Origin: Bradysia coprophila
Taxonomy: Eukaryota; Arthropoda; Insecta; Diptera; Sciaridae
Length of the DNA: 64,000 nt
Reading direction: 5' to 3'
Assembly: GCF_014529535.1 (NCBI RefSeq)
Contig: NW_023504022.1
Coordinates: 1,670,986-1,734,985 of the forward strand
Positions within the stretch are counted from its first letter, which is position 1; each line of letters opens with the position of its first letter. This document shows, in pieces, positions 33,584-50,678 of this stretch. Both the position numbers and the translations under genes were made by a program. The notes under the pieces are model-generated. The model ran no database searches, was not told where the DNA came from, and worked only from the letters and a program-made list of their open reading frames with translations.

Positions 33584-34319
33584 CTTAATTTAAGATCGAA
33601 ACCTACTCGCAAATTTTAATTCTGTACTGGTGCTGAATAAGCTATGCGACAGTTTGAGTCGTAAGTTTGCTGAAAAATGTTTTGAAATGTTTAGTGAGAA
33701 AGACGCATATTTTAGTCAACATCATCTTAACGCATATAAATTCACAAATCAATAACTCCGAATTTTGAAACATGTCGACAAAGTTGACAAATAATCTAAA
33801 ATAAATTAATGACAGGAGTCGACTAAAAATGTCTCCATGTGTGAGTCTACATTAACACCGCACTGCATTACCGCAATGGTACGCCACTCTACAGAATTGT
33901 CGTGAAATCGCCTGAGTTGTATTGTATGTTTTAACTCATACAACGAAAACAAATCATCTATCTGTATAACAGAAACGCAGTGCGCTACTGTGATTTCATT
34001 ATCCTCCGAATATTTTCTATGTTCGTGCTAGTAGCAGTGCTGTGAAATGGCACAAAAATTAGACGTTAGTATTTCTTACGGCATCATTGCAACGCGAATG
34101 AGACATAATTAAAGTTTTTCTTTTGTTATACTGTCAAACTTGACAGGAGAATTAGGTTTTCTTCTCGTACGCAAATACAGGCCTCTCTCATACCTCTTAA
34201 AATCTCCTAAAACTCTTACAATGAGACTTCGAACATCTTATTAACCTCCTGTAAATCAGGATTTTTCTGGATAAAAGGGCTGTTAACTCAAGTCGTATTC
34301 GGTTGGACTTGACGGAGTC

Positions 34320-35781
34320 CCTTTGATGTTTGTTAAAATGATCTTGCCATTCGTCTTGCCTCCGCTGACGCACATTGTTAACTGCACGTTTTCACGTCAT
34401 CTGCTGTACCTCGTGTCTGGAAGCTGTCAAAGGTGCTACCGGTTCATAAGAAGAGCAGATCTCGGGGATTAAATGACTTTAGACTGATTTGTGTTCTCCC
34501 TTGCCTATCAAAAGTGTTTGAGATTCTAGCGAAGGAGAAGGTGGTTGCGTACCTCAACTCAAATGATTTACTTGACAAATATCAGTCTGGCTTCAGGGAG
34601 AAACAAAGTACGAGTACTGCGTTACTTCATGTCTCCGACGAGATCAGAAAATCATTTGAGAGGAAGCGTCTCACGATTATGGTGCTGCTCGATTTCTCCA
34701 AAGCTTTTGACTCTCTTGATCACTCTAGGCTCCTTTCTAAGTTGTCTGTTGGGTTCGGCTTTCAGACTTCAGCTGTAAGTCTCATTAGAAGCTACCTCGC
34801 TGATCGACACCAGTGTGTCAGCATTGATGGTTTCGTGTCAGAGCCATTGCACAACAGGTCTGGTATACCGCAGGGCTCGGTCCTGGGCCCACTTCTTTCG
34901 CTGTATATCAATGATCTGCCAGCGTGCTTGAGGGCGGTTGCACACCACGTGTTTGCTGATGACGTTCAATTGTTCTATAGAATAGATTCGTTTGAGAGGA
35001 GTCATCTGAATGAGTCTGTTTTCAGGCTGAACCAAGATCTGCATGCAGTGAGTCGCTAGGCACGTGTGAATCGCCTTTCGTTGAACGCGAAGAAGTCTCA
35101 TGCAATGGTTTTTTCTGAGTTGAGTGATGCGGTACTGAAGACCCAATTGTTTCCGCGTATGATGGTATCGTAATACCGTATATGGATGAAGTTTTGAATC
35201 TCGGCCTCCTCATGGATAAGAAACTCTCTTTCAAGAGTCAGGTGAAAGTGGTATGCTCTAACGTGTTCTCGAGGCTTCGTAGCCTTTGGCCTAACGGTCA
35301 CCTTTTCTCAACGAAAATGCGCCTGATGTTGGTCAAGACCCTCATCGTGCCGGCTTTCACGTATGGCGAGTGTGTTTACTCTACCAACCTTAGCGCTGCT
35401 GAAGTTAAGTCACTCGAAAAAGCTTTCTCTACCTGTGTTCGCTTCGTGTATGGGTTCAGACGCTATGACAGCACTCGAGATTATGTAAATAAGATTTTTG
35501 GTTGGTCTCTGATGACCTACATCAGACACCGGCGCTGCTCTGCGTTACATAGCATTGTCAAATCAGAAAATCCACCGTATTTATTTGATAAGCTGACTCG
35601 CGGAAGCTCGTCGCGTAGTAATGTTTTTTTGGTACCAAGGCACCTCACTGTACAATATAATCGCTCGTTTTTCGTCAGAACAGTTTCTGATTACAATTCG
35701 TTGCCTGTCAGTGTGAGGAGAATTAACTCGGCTGCGGGATTTGGAAAAGCTTGTCTCGACTATCTTAGCATGCATTTGTAG
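34320..35781 (+). pseudogene. 5'-truncated LINE (non-LTR) reverse transcriptase, decayed
   Basis: The frame from about 34390 to a stop at 35057 carries classical reverse-transcriptase blocks: PRVWKLSKVLPVHKK, LDFSKAFDSLDH, SGIPQGSVLGPLL and VFADDVQLFY, with the catalytic ADD pair. After a TAG and a frame change, the thumb region resumes at 35182 (LGLLMDKKLSFKSQV) and runs to a TAG at 35781. The endonuclease half is absent. The family looks like a jockey/CR1-type element. It sits just right of the split MITE. It is broken and cannot encode a working enzyme. Confidence 0.85.
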
Positions 35782-37772
35782 ACTTGCGGACTGACGGGTT
35801 ACTGCTGGACTCGTGGTACAGAGTTCAATGTATTTCGATATTTTTTAGTAATGTCTTTCGTTCGTAAATACATGTAAGTTTTGATTGTGTCCTTTGAGCC
35901 CCTGTGTTTGATCAATCGAGAACTGTATTTGTCCTTATTTTGATGATTACCATTACCCTTTTTACCATTTTACATCAACAACTTTCACATCGTTAACCCT
36001 ATTTACAACAATTATTTCATCTGACGATGTACGTAAGAAAATTTCTCAAAAAAGTAAATTCGCCACGAGCCCAATTTTCAAAGATCATAGATTTTCTGAT
36101 TGGTCTAGGCAATATCTATCATTTGACATAATAGCCTCGATAATAGCACATCAATGCTGGTTGTTCTAAAGTTATCCGATGAAAACTAAAGAAAACGGGC
36201 GAAAACACACAAAACAGGCTATTTTGTTGACTCCGGCCACAATGGCTATTGATCTACGAGCCTAATATTCAACACATTTAGAAATAGAACAAAAGAATTC
36301 AGAACAAGCGAAAACACGCAAAACATACTGTTTCTCTAGCCCTGAGGCAAATAGAGCTACTATTGTACAAACCCGATTTTCTCAAAAATTGAATATTTTG
36401 ATTCGGCTCGTTGAGTGTTTAAAAGTCTTTGAAGGACATGCGTTTCCTGTTTTCCCGCACGTCCCAGTAAAATGTAATTGCTAACTTGAATTTGGGCTTG
36501 ATCTTTGTATACTCTGAGGGTAGGATGGTGATGTCAGTAACGTGTGATTCCGGAATAGTATAATTGTAATGATTGATCCTATAAGCCTGTATTTGGTATA
36601 CAATTGGAATAATTTGCCGGGTTGCGGGCACTGCATTATTCAATGCTTTTGTCAATTGATTACACTAAATTCCAAAATCGTTATCTAGATTTACGTTACC
36701 GACAACTAACAGCAAAACAATTTCAATATGATTGTAATCGAGGTGTATGCGCAACGCGATGCCAATATATTATTTAACATAATTCATGTTGTCTATATCG
36801 TGATTCAATTTTCTTCTATTTCACCCTCTTTTCCGTACATATAATGTCTATAATACCCGGAAACACATAGCGCATCTCTTTCAACTCTAATCGAAACAAA
36901 ACACGACGTCACTGAAAGAATACTCCTTGTCTGTTCGCTGTGTCTATTATATACTCAGTTACCAAAAATTGTTATTCCTCAACGTGACTAAACCGTGTAC
37001 ACAGTAAGATCGCAGCCTTTGAATCGGAATCATTTCAACAACCATACCAGTGACTACGAGCTGACGGAAAAAAAAAATTTGAAAACATTTTCCCATTCAT
37101 ATTGTTAGGTGAGTGGAAATTCTGTGTTTTTTTTTATTGGTAATGTGCTCACTGTCTACGTCGACAAGCAGTGAATATAATTAGATTAATGTCTATTGGA
37201 AAATTATTTCAAGTATTTTCCTTTCGGTGTGACATCGCTATTCTATTAGAGAGTCAACAAGTGGTACGAGAGAATGATGTGTGTGGATGGATCATGTATG
37301 CTCTTTAATCTGAAAAAATGAATCTTGAAATGCAACAAAACTGGTTAACTTTATGGTGATATTGCCTAGCAAAATGGGTGTTGCTTTCGGTTTAGTTCAT
37401 TTACAAAGAATTTCCTCAAATGCAGTAAAAGTGACATAATTTTGCTATTTCTGCGCTTGTTCACAAAAAGTGAAAGCAAATTGAATAGATTCCATTGCAG
37501 AGGTGGATTTATAAATTGTTGCAGTAGTTTTTGTCAATTTTTCTTATTTATGAGCTAGAAAAATCTTGACTCAATTGGAACAGGCACAACCTAAAGCATG
37601 TAGTACTTACAATAATTAACCCAGCAATAACATTTTTTATTTATACGAAACCTCGAATTTTTAAGACATTTGAGCCATAGAAATGCACTGCAAATTTGCT
37701 AAAATTGGAGAAATAACTTCGAATTAAGAAGTAGAATTCTTAGGGAAAATTTTCGTCGAAATTCCATTTTTA

Positions 37773-37930
37773 CACAGCACTGCTCCTAGCATAAATATAG
37801 AAAATATTAGGAGGCTGATGAACTCACAGTAGGTACTGCGTTTCTTTTGTAAAGATAGAAGACTTGTTTTCGTTACATGAGTTAAAATATGCGATACAAA
37901 CAAAATCCTAAAAAATTTTAATATTGTTGA
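37773..37930 (-). repeat. Partial, inverted CACAGC MITE copy
   Basis: cacagcactgctcctagcat opens the copy, followed by segments matching the intact element at 11280-11495 in reverse. It fades out after about 150 bp, so it is truncated. Confidence 0.55.
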
Positions 37931-38129
37931 AAACATTGGTTCCACACGACATTTGGTTTTGAGCGCTAGGGTAGCCAAGTGTATAGCCGTCACATAATAA
38001 ATGAAATTTTTGTTGGAAGAAGTACCTTACAAGTTAAAAATGAGACTGGTCAGGCACGCCCAACGGCATAATGGGTCACCAGAGACCATGCTTAATAAGC
38101 ATCTTAATAATATTAATCGTTCTGTTTTA

Positions 38130-38705
38130 GAGCTATGGACATTTTGCAAATTTGTAGCCTACATTTAGTCGGAAAATATTCGTTTTTTGATGGTTTCTCT
38201 GAACCAAAATCTTTTTTTTGAAAAAGTGCAACGATTAAAGCAAGCAAAAATGTGTTACTTTCAAAGGAAAATTTGGTTTGTGAGTCATACAGTTTGTTCA
38301 TTTCATTTTTACACAGTTTCTAAAGATTGTCGATATGTCAGAGTTTTTAATGTACCCAGTCAATTAAGTTCTTCCCAAATTGCGCAATATTTGAATTCGC
38401 GATAGAAATTTTAAATTTTGCGCCAAAAATTCATAATTTGGGAAGAACTTAATTGACTGGGTACATTTAAAACTCTGACATATCTAAAACTGTGTAAAAA
38501 TGAAATGAACAAACTGTAAGTTAATCTACTTGGAGATTATCTGTCCAGATTACACAAATTTACATAACCTGCCAACCAATTATTTCTTTAAAGGTAACAC
38601 GTCTTTGCGTGCCTTTTCAAAAAAAGATTTTGGTTCAGAGAAATCCTCAAAAAAAAAGAATATTTTTCCGCCTAAATGTTGGCTACAAATTTGCAAAGGG
38701 TCCAT
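38130..38705. mobile_element. Foldback element of about 575 bp
   Basis: The left half (from tttgcaaatttgtagcc through tcttcccaaatt) is repeated in reverse by the right half (aatttgggaagaactt through ggctacaaatttgcaaa). Arms are about 250-280 bp, interrupted by small gaps. A relative of one arm is at about 44030-44140 in the calcyphosine intron. Confidence 0.65.
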
Positions 38706-39999
38706 TGCTCTTAATGATATAAATACTATAAATTCTACTTATATAAGATTGACTAAGTGTAACGACTGCGGCCGAGGACAAGGCGTTTAGAAAAACCGAA
38801 TTCTTTAAATGTTCTTATTGTACCAGGGCCTATTTATAGAAATATAATTCCTAAAAAAGTAGATTTTACAGTAAACGTCATTGGTATTTATATAGAAATT
38901 TGATTCAGCTGTTTTGCAGCTGGTTCACTCATAAAAGGAAAATCGTGCGTGCGTGTAACTAGTCCACATTTATAAATACGTATATGAGCAGTTCTATTTG
39001 TATGAGTAGACCAGCTGGAAAACTGGTGAATCAATTTTTTTTTACAAAGTTCACTGACGTCTACTGTAGGGAATTGTATGGAATTAAATTCCTAAAAATA
39101 AGCCGATTATCGAAACATGCATGACTTTAGGAATTCGCAATTTGACAGTTCTTATGGGATTTTTGTACATGCAACTGTCAAATCACGAATTCTTAATATT
39201 ACGAATGCTACGAGAATCTACGCCCTGGATTGTACTCTTCATTTTTATCACAATTTAATAACTTCGGATTCAAACAACAATAGAATAGATTATTGATTTT
39301 GATGCTTATACAAAAATTGGAAAAAATTGAAAATTTTCGTGAATAATTTCTTTGAATTCTGTGCGTATATAATACGTTGAAATGTATAAGTTGTATATTT
39401 AACCCAAAATGAACTAATACTAAGGGCGTTTTAGTCAGAAAAATAAATTAAATCACCACCATACCACTCCCTATACTACCATCCACATGACATAGTTCCG
39501 TCAAAACTTGTTAGCCGAATATTATCGTGTTTGGGGAGCAATTACCTTTCTCTACCATTGTAACCACATGAAATTTTTATTAATGAAAAAGGTCTTACAG
39601 AGGTTAACACGATATATTGGTATATTGTGTGTGCTGTGCATTAAACTAACGTGCCATGTCATATACACCCAATCAGTTAGAAATAACGAACCTAATGCTA
39701 AATATAAGTTTTATAATAATTACAATAGAAGGAGATACACTGATATATATGTACATACGCAAAATTATTTTTATTTTATTATTTTCGCATGATAAAAGGA
39801 AATGAATTCAACTGTGTGAATTCTTCCACATTTCTCAGACACTGAATGAACAACATATTATTTCAAATTGGTACAAAGTAACTTCATTTCTTCGTCTTCT
39901 CCCAAAAGAGGACCCTAACATGTCCTTACAATTTCTACTGTAACTGCTGACCTAGTCAAAGATTACATAAATACACTGAGAAAAACGTTGACAGTTCTG

Positions 40000-40140
40000 T
40001 CCCCAGGTAATGTAATTTTCATATAAAAATCACGTTACCTGTGACAGGTAATGCTGTTTTTGTATGAGAAATTACATTACCTGGGGAAAGATTATCTGTC
40101 ACAGGTAGAGGTAATAATCTGAAAACTTTTTTGTCAGTGT
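40000..40140. repeat. Hairpin cluster with ccaggtaatgtaat / attacattacctgg
   Basis: Two nested inverted repeats (ccccaggtaatgtaat with attacattacctgggg, and gttacctgtgacaggtaat) make a compact foldback of about 140 bp. Non-coding. Confidence 0.5.
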
Positions 40141-41179
40141 AGAATGACATGAACCGTGCAGTGCACACACACACACACACACTTAAAATTCGGCTAGGGT
40201 TCCCATCTGAGTCCTATTTAAGTGGGATTGACGTGACTTTTTATTTTTAAGTAGTTTCAACTACAAAAACTGCGAATGGAATTTCATGCAACTGGTATTG
40301 TTGCTACTGTAAAGCTTAGACGCCAAAACCAATTTATTATTTACTTTGAATCGATTTTCTTTTCACAAAACGATCGATAGTCCTTGTTATATGGTGGAAT
40401 GTTTTATTTCTTTTTCTTTTACATCTGATTCACAGCAATGAACTGAATCAATCATTGCATTACCATGATTCGAAATGGTTTACGTTTCGTATTAATACCA
40501 AAAGAAATTAGTGGAATAAATTCAAAGAAAATTCAGAGAGTCTGTTGTTCGTTCAAGATTTGTCATCTAAAAAAATATTGAACTTGTCACTGACTGGTGT
40601 CGTAAAATCAGATCCGATGTTTTCACGGATATCGTTGAAGGTGATTCATTTTGTGTGTGTCATTTTTATTGTACACAATAATGTATGTGATTCATGTGTA
40701 TCGGTTGTGTTATTCAATTGCTTCATGTGATTAAGTATATTGGCGTAGGTGTACCTTACAGGATTTTTCTTTCTTTCCTCACAAAAATGCAACCTTAAAT
40801 GAGAAAAAACTGATCTGATCTGTTCTGAGCAGGGCCTATTTTTAGGGATTATAAATAATTCCCTTGACTGTAAGTCAGGGTCTTATGCCGGAAAATACCC
40901 TAAAATGTTTGTATGAAATGTTATGAAAAACGGAATTGTTTTATTTATCCCATTTGTCCCAATATTTTGCTGGTAAACACGATAACTTGAGTAATTATTA
41001 ACCAATTACTAATTTTATTTTTTAATCGACGCATAATTCGATTCGTGAGGTTAAGTTCGAAGATGGGCTATGTGAGATTAAGGATCTGGAAGTTATTCCA
41101 GAAAAACAGTATTTTACTCTGTTGGAAATTCAATCAATCGAAAAAGATTACTTTGATGGAATTTGATTTTGTGGCTTAG

Positions 41180-41340
41180 TTATATCCATCTATCACGCAT
41201 GATAGTCAGCTATCACGGTGATAGTTGGCTATAGTCAGGGATAGTCATGTGATAGTTGGCTATAGTCAGGGATAGTCAGCTATCACGGTGATAGTTGGCT
41301 ATAGTCAGGGATAGTCAGCTATCACGGGCAAAAGTAGCAG
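41180..41340. repeat. Short tandem repeat of a TATC/GATA-rich unit
   Basis: The phrases ctatcacggtgatagttggc and tatagtcagggatagtcag alternate about three times. CTATCACGGTGATAG is itself palindromic. No coding content. Confidence 0.65.
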
Positions 41341-41774
41341 ACTTCACGTGATGACATAAAATATTTATAAAATTTTATGAAAAACCATTTTCTGAATCGT
41401 TATTCAAATGTGTGGAATGACACTAAAAACAATCAAACAGAAAACTTTAAAACTCCTACGAGTGTGAAGTTTGCGGCCAGAGCGAAGCGAGGGCCGTAAT
41501 TCGCACGAGTCGTGCTATTTTATTCGTGATTAAAGGTTTTGTGAATGTAGTAAGTACCGGGGGGCTTCCTTTTTGTACATAAGTGTAAGGGAAGAACGTC
41601 TACCGTACTATTTTATATTGTACCAAAGTGAAAGAGTCCTCGTTCCACATTCGCATCTTTTACTTTTGATTAGTTGATTTAGAAAAAGTTGCATTGAATG
41701 CAAACAGAATTGAATACAGACGATTCATGGATTACTTCGGGGGAAGAAACAATTTTGAGATCTCGAAAACAAAA

Positions 41775-42005
41775 GTAAAATTGACAAATTTATCAACCTC
41801 AAAAATATGTTGTCGATTTATATGCATTTTTTATGCATAGCAAAAGAAGACAGGAACAAGCAACGTAATATTTGTCTTACAAGAAAGTTGAACTTTTATG
41901 TGAGACAAAATATTACGTTGCTTGATCCTGTCTTCTTTTGCAATGCATAAAAAATGCATGAGAATCGACGACATATTTTTGTGGTCGGCAATTTTGTCAA
42001 TTTTT
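41775..42005. mobile_element. Foldback element of about 230 bp
   Basis: Arms 41775-41878 and 41901-42005 are near-perfect inverted copies (aattgacaaattt, aaaaatatgttgtcgat, gcaaaagaagacaggaa and their complements) around a 22-base loop. Confidence 0.75.
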
Positions 42006-42950
42006 ATCTATATTTTTGCATGACAAAATTAGGTTTTTTTTTTCACCGATGTTATTATAATGATGAACATATTTGTATAAAATGATAAACATTTGGTGTG
42101 ATAAAAAAGTATTTCACCGAATGTTCGTTTTCAAATGCATTTGCGGCATTCGATATAGTTTCTTTTTTTGCTGGGATTGGGTTTTTGCTACTGGGAGAGA
42201 AAACGTACTAAAACGTAAAAAGCTGTCAAAAGATGTGACAGAAGGATTAGCTAAATATACTGAAATCAAACATTTTAGAGATTTACTCACTGTACGAGAA
42301 AACTAAGAATTTGTGCCAATTTTCGTGAACTATTACGTTTTCTTGTAGTTACACGACCACAAACATTTATTAACTTTACTCAAAGCCAACACTTCGTGAC
42401 TCAAAACGATGGCCCCACTTTTCGCATAAAGGACGCGAAGTTATCATCGCGAAAATAAATTTTTTCGCAGAAAAGGATACTACAATTTAGCGTTGGGTCG
42501 ATTCGTCTTAAAATTATGTTGAACAAATGGGAAGAAGAAACTGATGGGCCTGTTTAAAACGAAACGTGTCAACTTATTGTAATTTTTATGGATTTATGCG
42601 TATTATTACATCGCAAGACACACACGCATTAGAGTTTATAGCAGAATATAAAATCCAAACATTTCATTGATGATTGGTATCATCGATTGACCCAGATTTC
42701 ATTCACTTCGATAATACAACAAAAATTTGTAGCACCTTTCATTGCTCGATTCAGGGATAATTGATTTTTATTCGTACATCGTGTGGCAATGATTGATTGA
42801 TTTTTACCATTCAATTAACAGAAATTTCTGTTCATTAAATTCAGGTCAAATGAATGTTTATAGGGGAGCATTTTGAATGCAAGGAAGGATCCGGCTGTTA
42901 TATAATCCAGGCAAACTTAAATATTTGTACATGCTTATGGTGGATTTTTG

Positions 42951-43089
42951 CATGTCACACGAGCAATTTTGCGCTGATGTGATCGACAATTATACTGCGT
43001 TTTCCAATGTTTAGCCTATGGTGAATATCGGATTGCAATGAAAAACGCAGCATAATTGTCGATCCCATCAACGCAAAATTGCTAGCATG
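42951..43089. repeat. Foldback element of about 140 bp upstream of the calcyphosine-like gene
   Basis: Left catgtcacacgagcaattttgcg and cgacaattatactgcgttt are mirrored at right by aaaacgcagcataattgtcg and cgcaaaattgctagcatg. It ends 130 bp before the ATG of the EF-hand gene. Confidence 0.65.
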
Positions 43090-43219
43090 TTTTCGGCCTT
43101 AAGGCACCCAACCGCAAAGCATCAAATACAACAATGAATGAGTGAATGAATGAGCTTAGACCCGGAATTCACCACATTTCCTTTATGTATTTTAGATTGC
43201 AAATCGTCCAACTAGTTCA

Positions 43220-47915
<4,696 letters not shown>

Positions 47916-48252
47916 TTCCATCATGAGCTGTATTACAGAAAGAAAATACCATCCCGCTCACAATGACCAACTCTGGATTTGACCATTTTTTTTAAATGAA
48001 TTTAACCATGTTGTTTGTAAATGGAAATGGCATTCTTCGTTCTCGAGAATGATCTCACAATAATTTTTTCGTAAAAGTTTATATTTTGCACGATACGTTT
48101 CCAAAAAGTTAATGAATGTTATGCAGTCTCTAATATGTGTCTGTTTTGCTGCTTTGTTTTTGTCATCAAAAGGAATCGTAAGACTGAGTGAACTGTTTTT
48201 GACCCATAGCATTTTTTGAATCGACTTTTTACTACTGTGAAGCCAAGACGGC

Positions 48253-48472
48253 ATAGCACGGCTCCTAGCAATAATATCGAAAATATTCCAGTGTTGATGA
48301 AATGAAATCCATGTTTCTTCTGTAAAGATGGATGAATTGTTTTCGTTTTATGCGAAAGACTGTCCATTTATAAGCTATACAAACAAAAAATTCTTAAGCT
48401 GTAGCTCTTATCACTAAAGAATCCAATAGTGACGCCATTCGATATTAATGCTATAGGAGCAGTGTTGTGGTA
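48253..48472 (-). mobile_element. Diverged CACAGC MITE copy, about 220 bp
   Basis: Begins catagcacggctcctagcaa and ends taggagcagtgttgtg, matching the inverted ends of the 11280-11495 element with several changes. The interior includes gaaatccatgtttcttctg, as in the other inverted copies. Confidence 0.55.
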
Positions 48473-48507
48473 ATATGTTGGAATTTCACGGATTCCAATC
48501 CAGACTT

Positions 48508-48935
48508 CTAATAAAACTCAGATGTTCTCACTTTGAACATTTATTAGAGAGTGAATTGTTCCATGAACAAATCATCGCATTTATACCTAATTCTAAGTCT
48601 ACTACGTTGATATTCATTTCATTTGGCTAATATTCTAGCGTGTCCAAAAAGACTCCAACACTACCACTCAATTCATATAACTCGTACATGAACCCAATAG
48701 TAGCCATCTTGACCACCTTTGTAATCTTGACCACCTTTGTCATCTTGACCACCTTTGTCATCTTGACCATCTTTGTCATCTTGACCACCTTTGTCATCTT
48801 GACCATTGTGTGCCATCATGACCATCATGTGTCATCTTGACCATTGTGTGCTACCTTGACCTCCTCCTCCGGACTTCTAATAGAACTCAGATGTTCACAC
48901 TTTGAACGTTTATTAGAGATTGACTTGTTCTAGGA
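48508..48935 (+). repeat. 18-bp minisatellite flanked by a 55-bp direct repeat
   Basis: Seven or eight units of CATCTTGACCACCTTTGT, decaying to shorter forms, fill about 48703-48860. On either side lie direct copies of a segment from acttctaataaaactcag through cactttgaac to gttcc (48508-48565 and 48873-48935), 85-90% alike. The frame across it (48640-48840) is translated minisatellite, not a gene. Confidence 0.75.
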
Positions 48936-49371
48936 ACGAGTTATATTAATTGTATAACTCCAACATAATATTGGTCTACATTTTCTTCTAAACAAAAATT
49001 TCTGGTTCTGGCTTCACAGTGAAAAATCTTTTTAATTGTGCGTGGGTCAAAATTAGAGAGTTTGATCTAACGATTCTTTAAAAAAAAGTCACAATTCAAA
49101 CTGCCACTAAAAAAATTGTTTTGAATAGTTATTAAACGAAGCAAACATAATCCTGTATTTATTTCTGTAAACCCAAAGAAACAACTGCACTTTAAAGTTG
49201 ACTTTGAATCGAAAGTGTAAACCCAAAGAAACAAGAACCCAAAAACAAAGAAGGAATCCGTACGTAGGCCGTAGTTAGTTGTCCATCATAATAGTCGTGC
49301 TACTTGAAACTATTCTGCATACTCTGCATTTAAAATTGTCTTTACTTTACATTTTCTTCTATTAAAATTGC

Positions 49372-50678
49372 CACGGTCAGCTTGAAAAAAGTCTAAATAA
49401 AAAAGTCGTTGATAATTATTTAGGACCATGCGACGAATTTATATCAATAATTAACAAAAAAAAAGTAACGGTACTTTTTTGAGAAAAGTCAATTTCACAT
49501 TCACCACTTGATAGCCTCACGTCTTACCTTTACAACGACACCTCATTTGCTCTTATCCGAACTGCATAGACCATGCAATTAGAGCTGAGCCACCAATAAT
49601 TGGTCCTACTATAAATGTTATTAAATTGATCAAGAAAGTAATTTTTTTACTCTATTTTCTTCGGATTTGCGTATATTTTTGTACAATACGTTAAATATGT
49701 TTGATTATATCCATTACTATTGCTTGCCAGTTTACGATTGAGCAAATTCTCAGTGGAAATTCTCAAATGCCTAAAACATTTTGTCGAATACTGTGACGCC
49801 AATGTGTTTTTAAACCGTTGGTGTATGCAAGTAGTTGATGGAAGCCTTTACAATCACATTAGCGCGCAAAAAATAGTGTTTAGAGCGAGCGTGGTAAATT
49901 TCTGCCATGGATAGAAGACCAACTAATATTTCCACCTTTCCACCTATCATAGTGTTTGTAAAATTGGGCTTTCTAGTCCGTCCCTTTTTTTAAACAAAAT
50001 AAACACATTTTTTCACGATTCTCTTCGTGAGAATCAATTTTCCTCAGTAAACTTCTATGCATGGCAGAAATTTACCACGCTCGCTCTAAACACTATTTTT
50101 TTCGCGCTATTGTGATTGTAAAGCCTCCCATCAACCACATGCATGCATTAACAGTTTAAAAACCCATTGGCGTCACAGTATTCGACAAAATGTTTTAGGC
50201 ATTCGAGAATTTCCACTGAGAATTTGCTCAATCGTAAACTGGCAAGCAATAGTAATGGATATAATCAAACATATTTAACGTATTGTACAAAAATATACGC
50301 AAATCCGAAGAAAATAGAGTAAAAAAATTACTTTCTTGATCAATTTAATAACATTTTTAGTAGGACCAATTATTGGTGGCTCAGCTCTAATTGCATGGTC
50401 TATGCAGTTCGGATAAGAGAAAATGAGGTGTCGTTGTAAAGGTAAGACGTGAGGCTATCAAGTGGTGAATGTGGCATCAAAATATATTGACTTTCACAAG
50501 TCAAAAACTTTCAGTAGGGCTGGCAATATTTTCAAATTGACTTTTCTCAAAAAAGTACCGGTAACTTTTTTTTTGTTAATTATTGATATAAATTCGTCGC
50601 ATGGTCCTAAATAATTATCCATAAAAAAATTTCGTATGCAACGACTTTTTTATTTAGACTTTTTTCAAGCTCACCGTG
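49372..50678. mobile_element. Large foldback element, arms of about 540-620 bp
   Basis: The left arm (49372-49910) is repeated in reverse by the right arm (50059-50678) at well over 90% identity. The right arm has an extra piece of about 70 bases near 50480-50550 not matched at left. The loop is about 150 bp. Ends are near cacggtcagcttgaaa and tttcaagctcaccgtg. There is no open frame of note. One of the longest perfect hairpins possible in this window if transcribed. Confidence 0.85.

Larger units (their letters stand above)
24455..33916 (+). mobile_element. Element B: 9462-bp CACTA/En-Spm-like transposon
   Basis: The left end reads CTCAAGCGTTTC and the right end, on the other strand, CTCAGGCGATTTC. 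Homology weakens after about 13 bp, with a further shared ACCAT block inside. The flanks share TT (24453-24454, 33917-33918), and the MITE halves on either side rejoin at that point. A two-base duplication fits the CACTA group, although the ends are CTCA, not CACTA. It carries a TNP2-like transposase (+), a divergent 324-aa protein (-), an 88-aa protein (-) and unexplained reading frames near the right end. Its transposase intron holds two further repeats. Confidence 0.8.
19577..34044 (+). mobile_element. CACAGC MITE split by two nested DNA transposons
   Basis: Three pieces, 19577-19592, 24384-24454 and 33919-34044, align in order with the intact MITE at 11280-11495 and total 213 bp against 216. 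The outer ends (cacagctctgct at left, agcagtgctgtg at right) form inverted repeats of about 25 bp with two mismatches. The outer flanks are AAATGGC at 19570-19576 and again at 34045-34051, the original 7-bp target duplication. The first break holds element A and the second element B. This fixes both transposon boundaries to the base and shows the MITE was there first. Confidence 0.9.
34045..43219. other. Nine-kilobase repeat-rich stretch without a recognised host gene
   Basis: Apart from the LINE fragment and the foldbacks listed, I see AT-rich DNA with a CA microsatellite (40166-40184). The best-looking frame is 36663-36419 on the minus strand, following an AG. It encodes about 80 residues including ESHVTDITILPSEYTKIKP, with no recognised family. 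Confidence 0.45.

Noticed and set aside
34838..35301. Minus-strand frames of 67-102 codons
   Set aside because: They are opposite-strand shadows of the LINE reverse transcriptase.
48640..48840. 66-codon frame with repeated ILTTFV
   Set aside because: It is the translated 18-bp minisatellite.
49720..49914. 64-codon frame in the large foldback
   Set aside because: Its mirror copy in the other arm carries stops and the sequence is explained by the inverted repeat.
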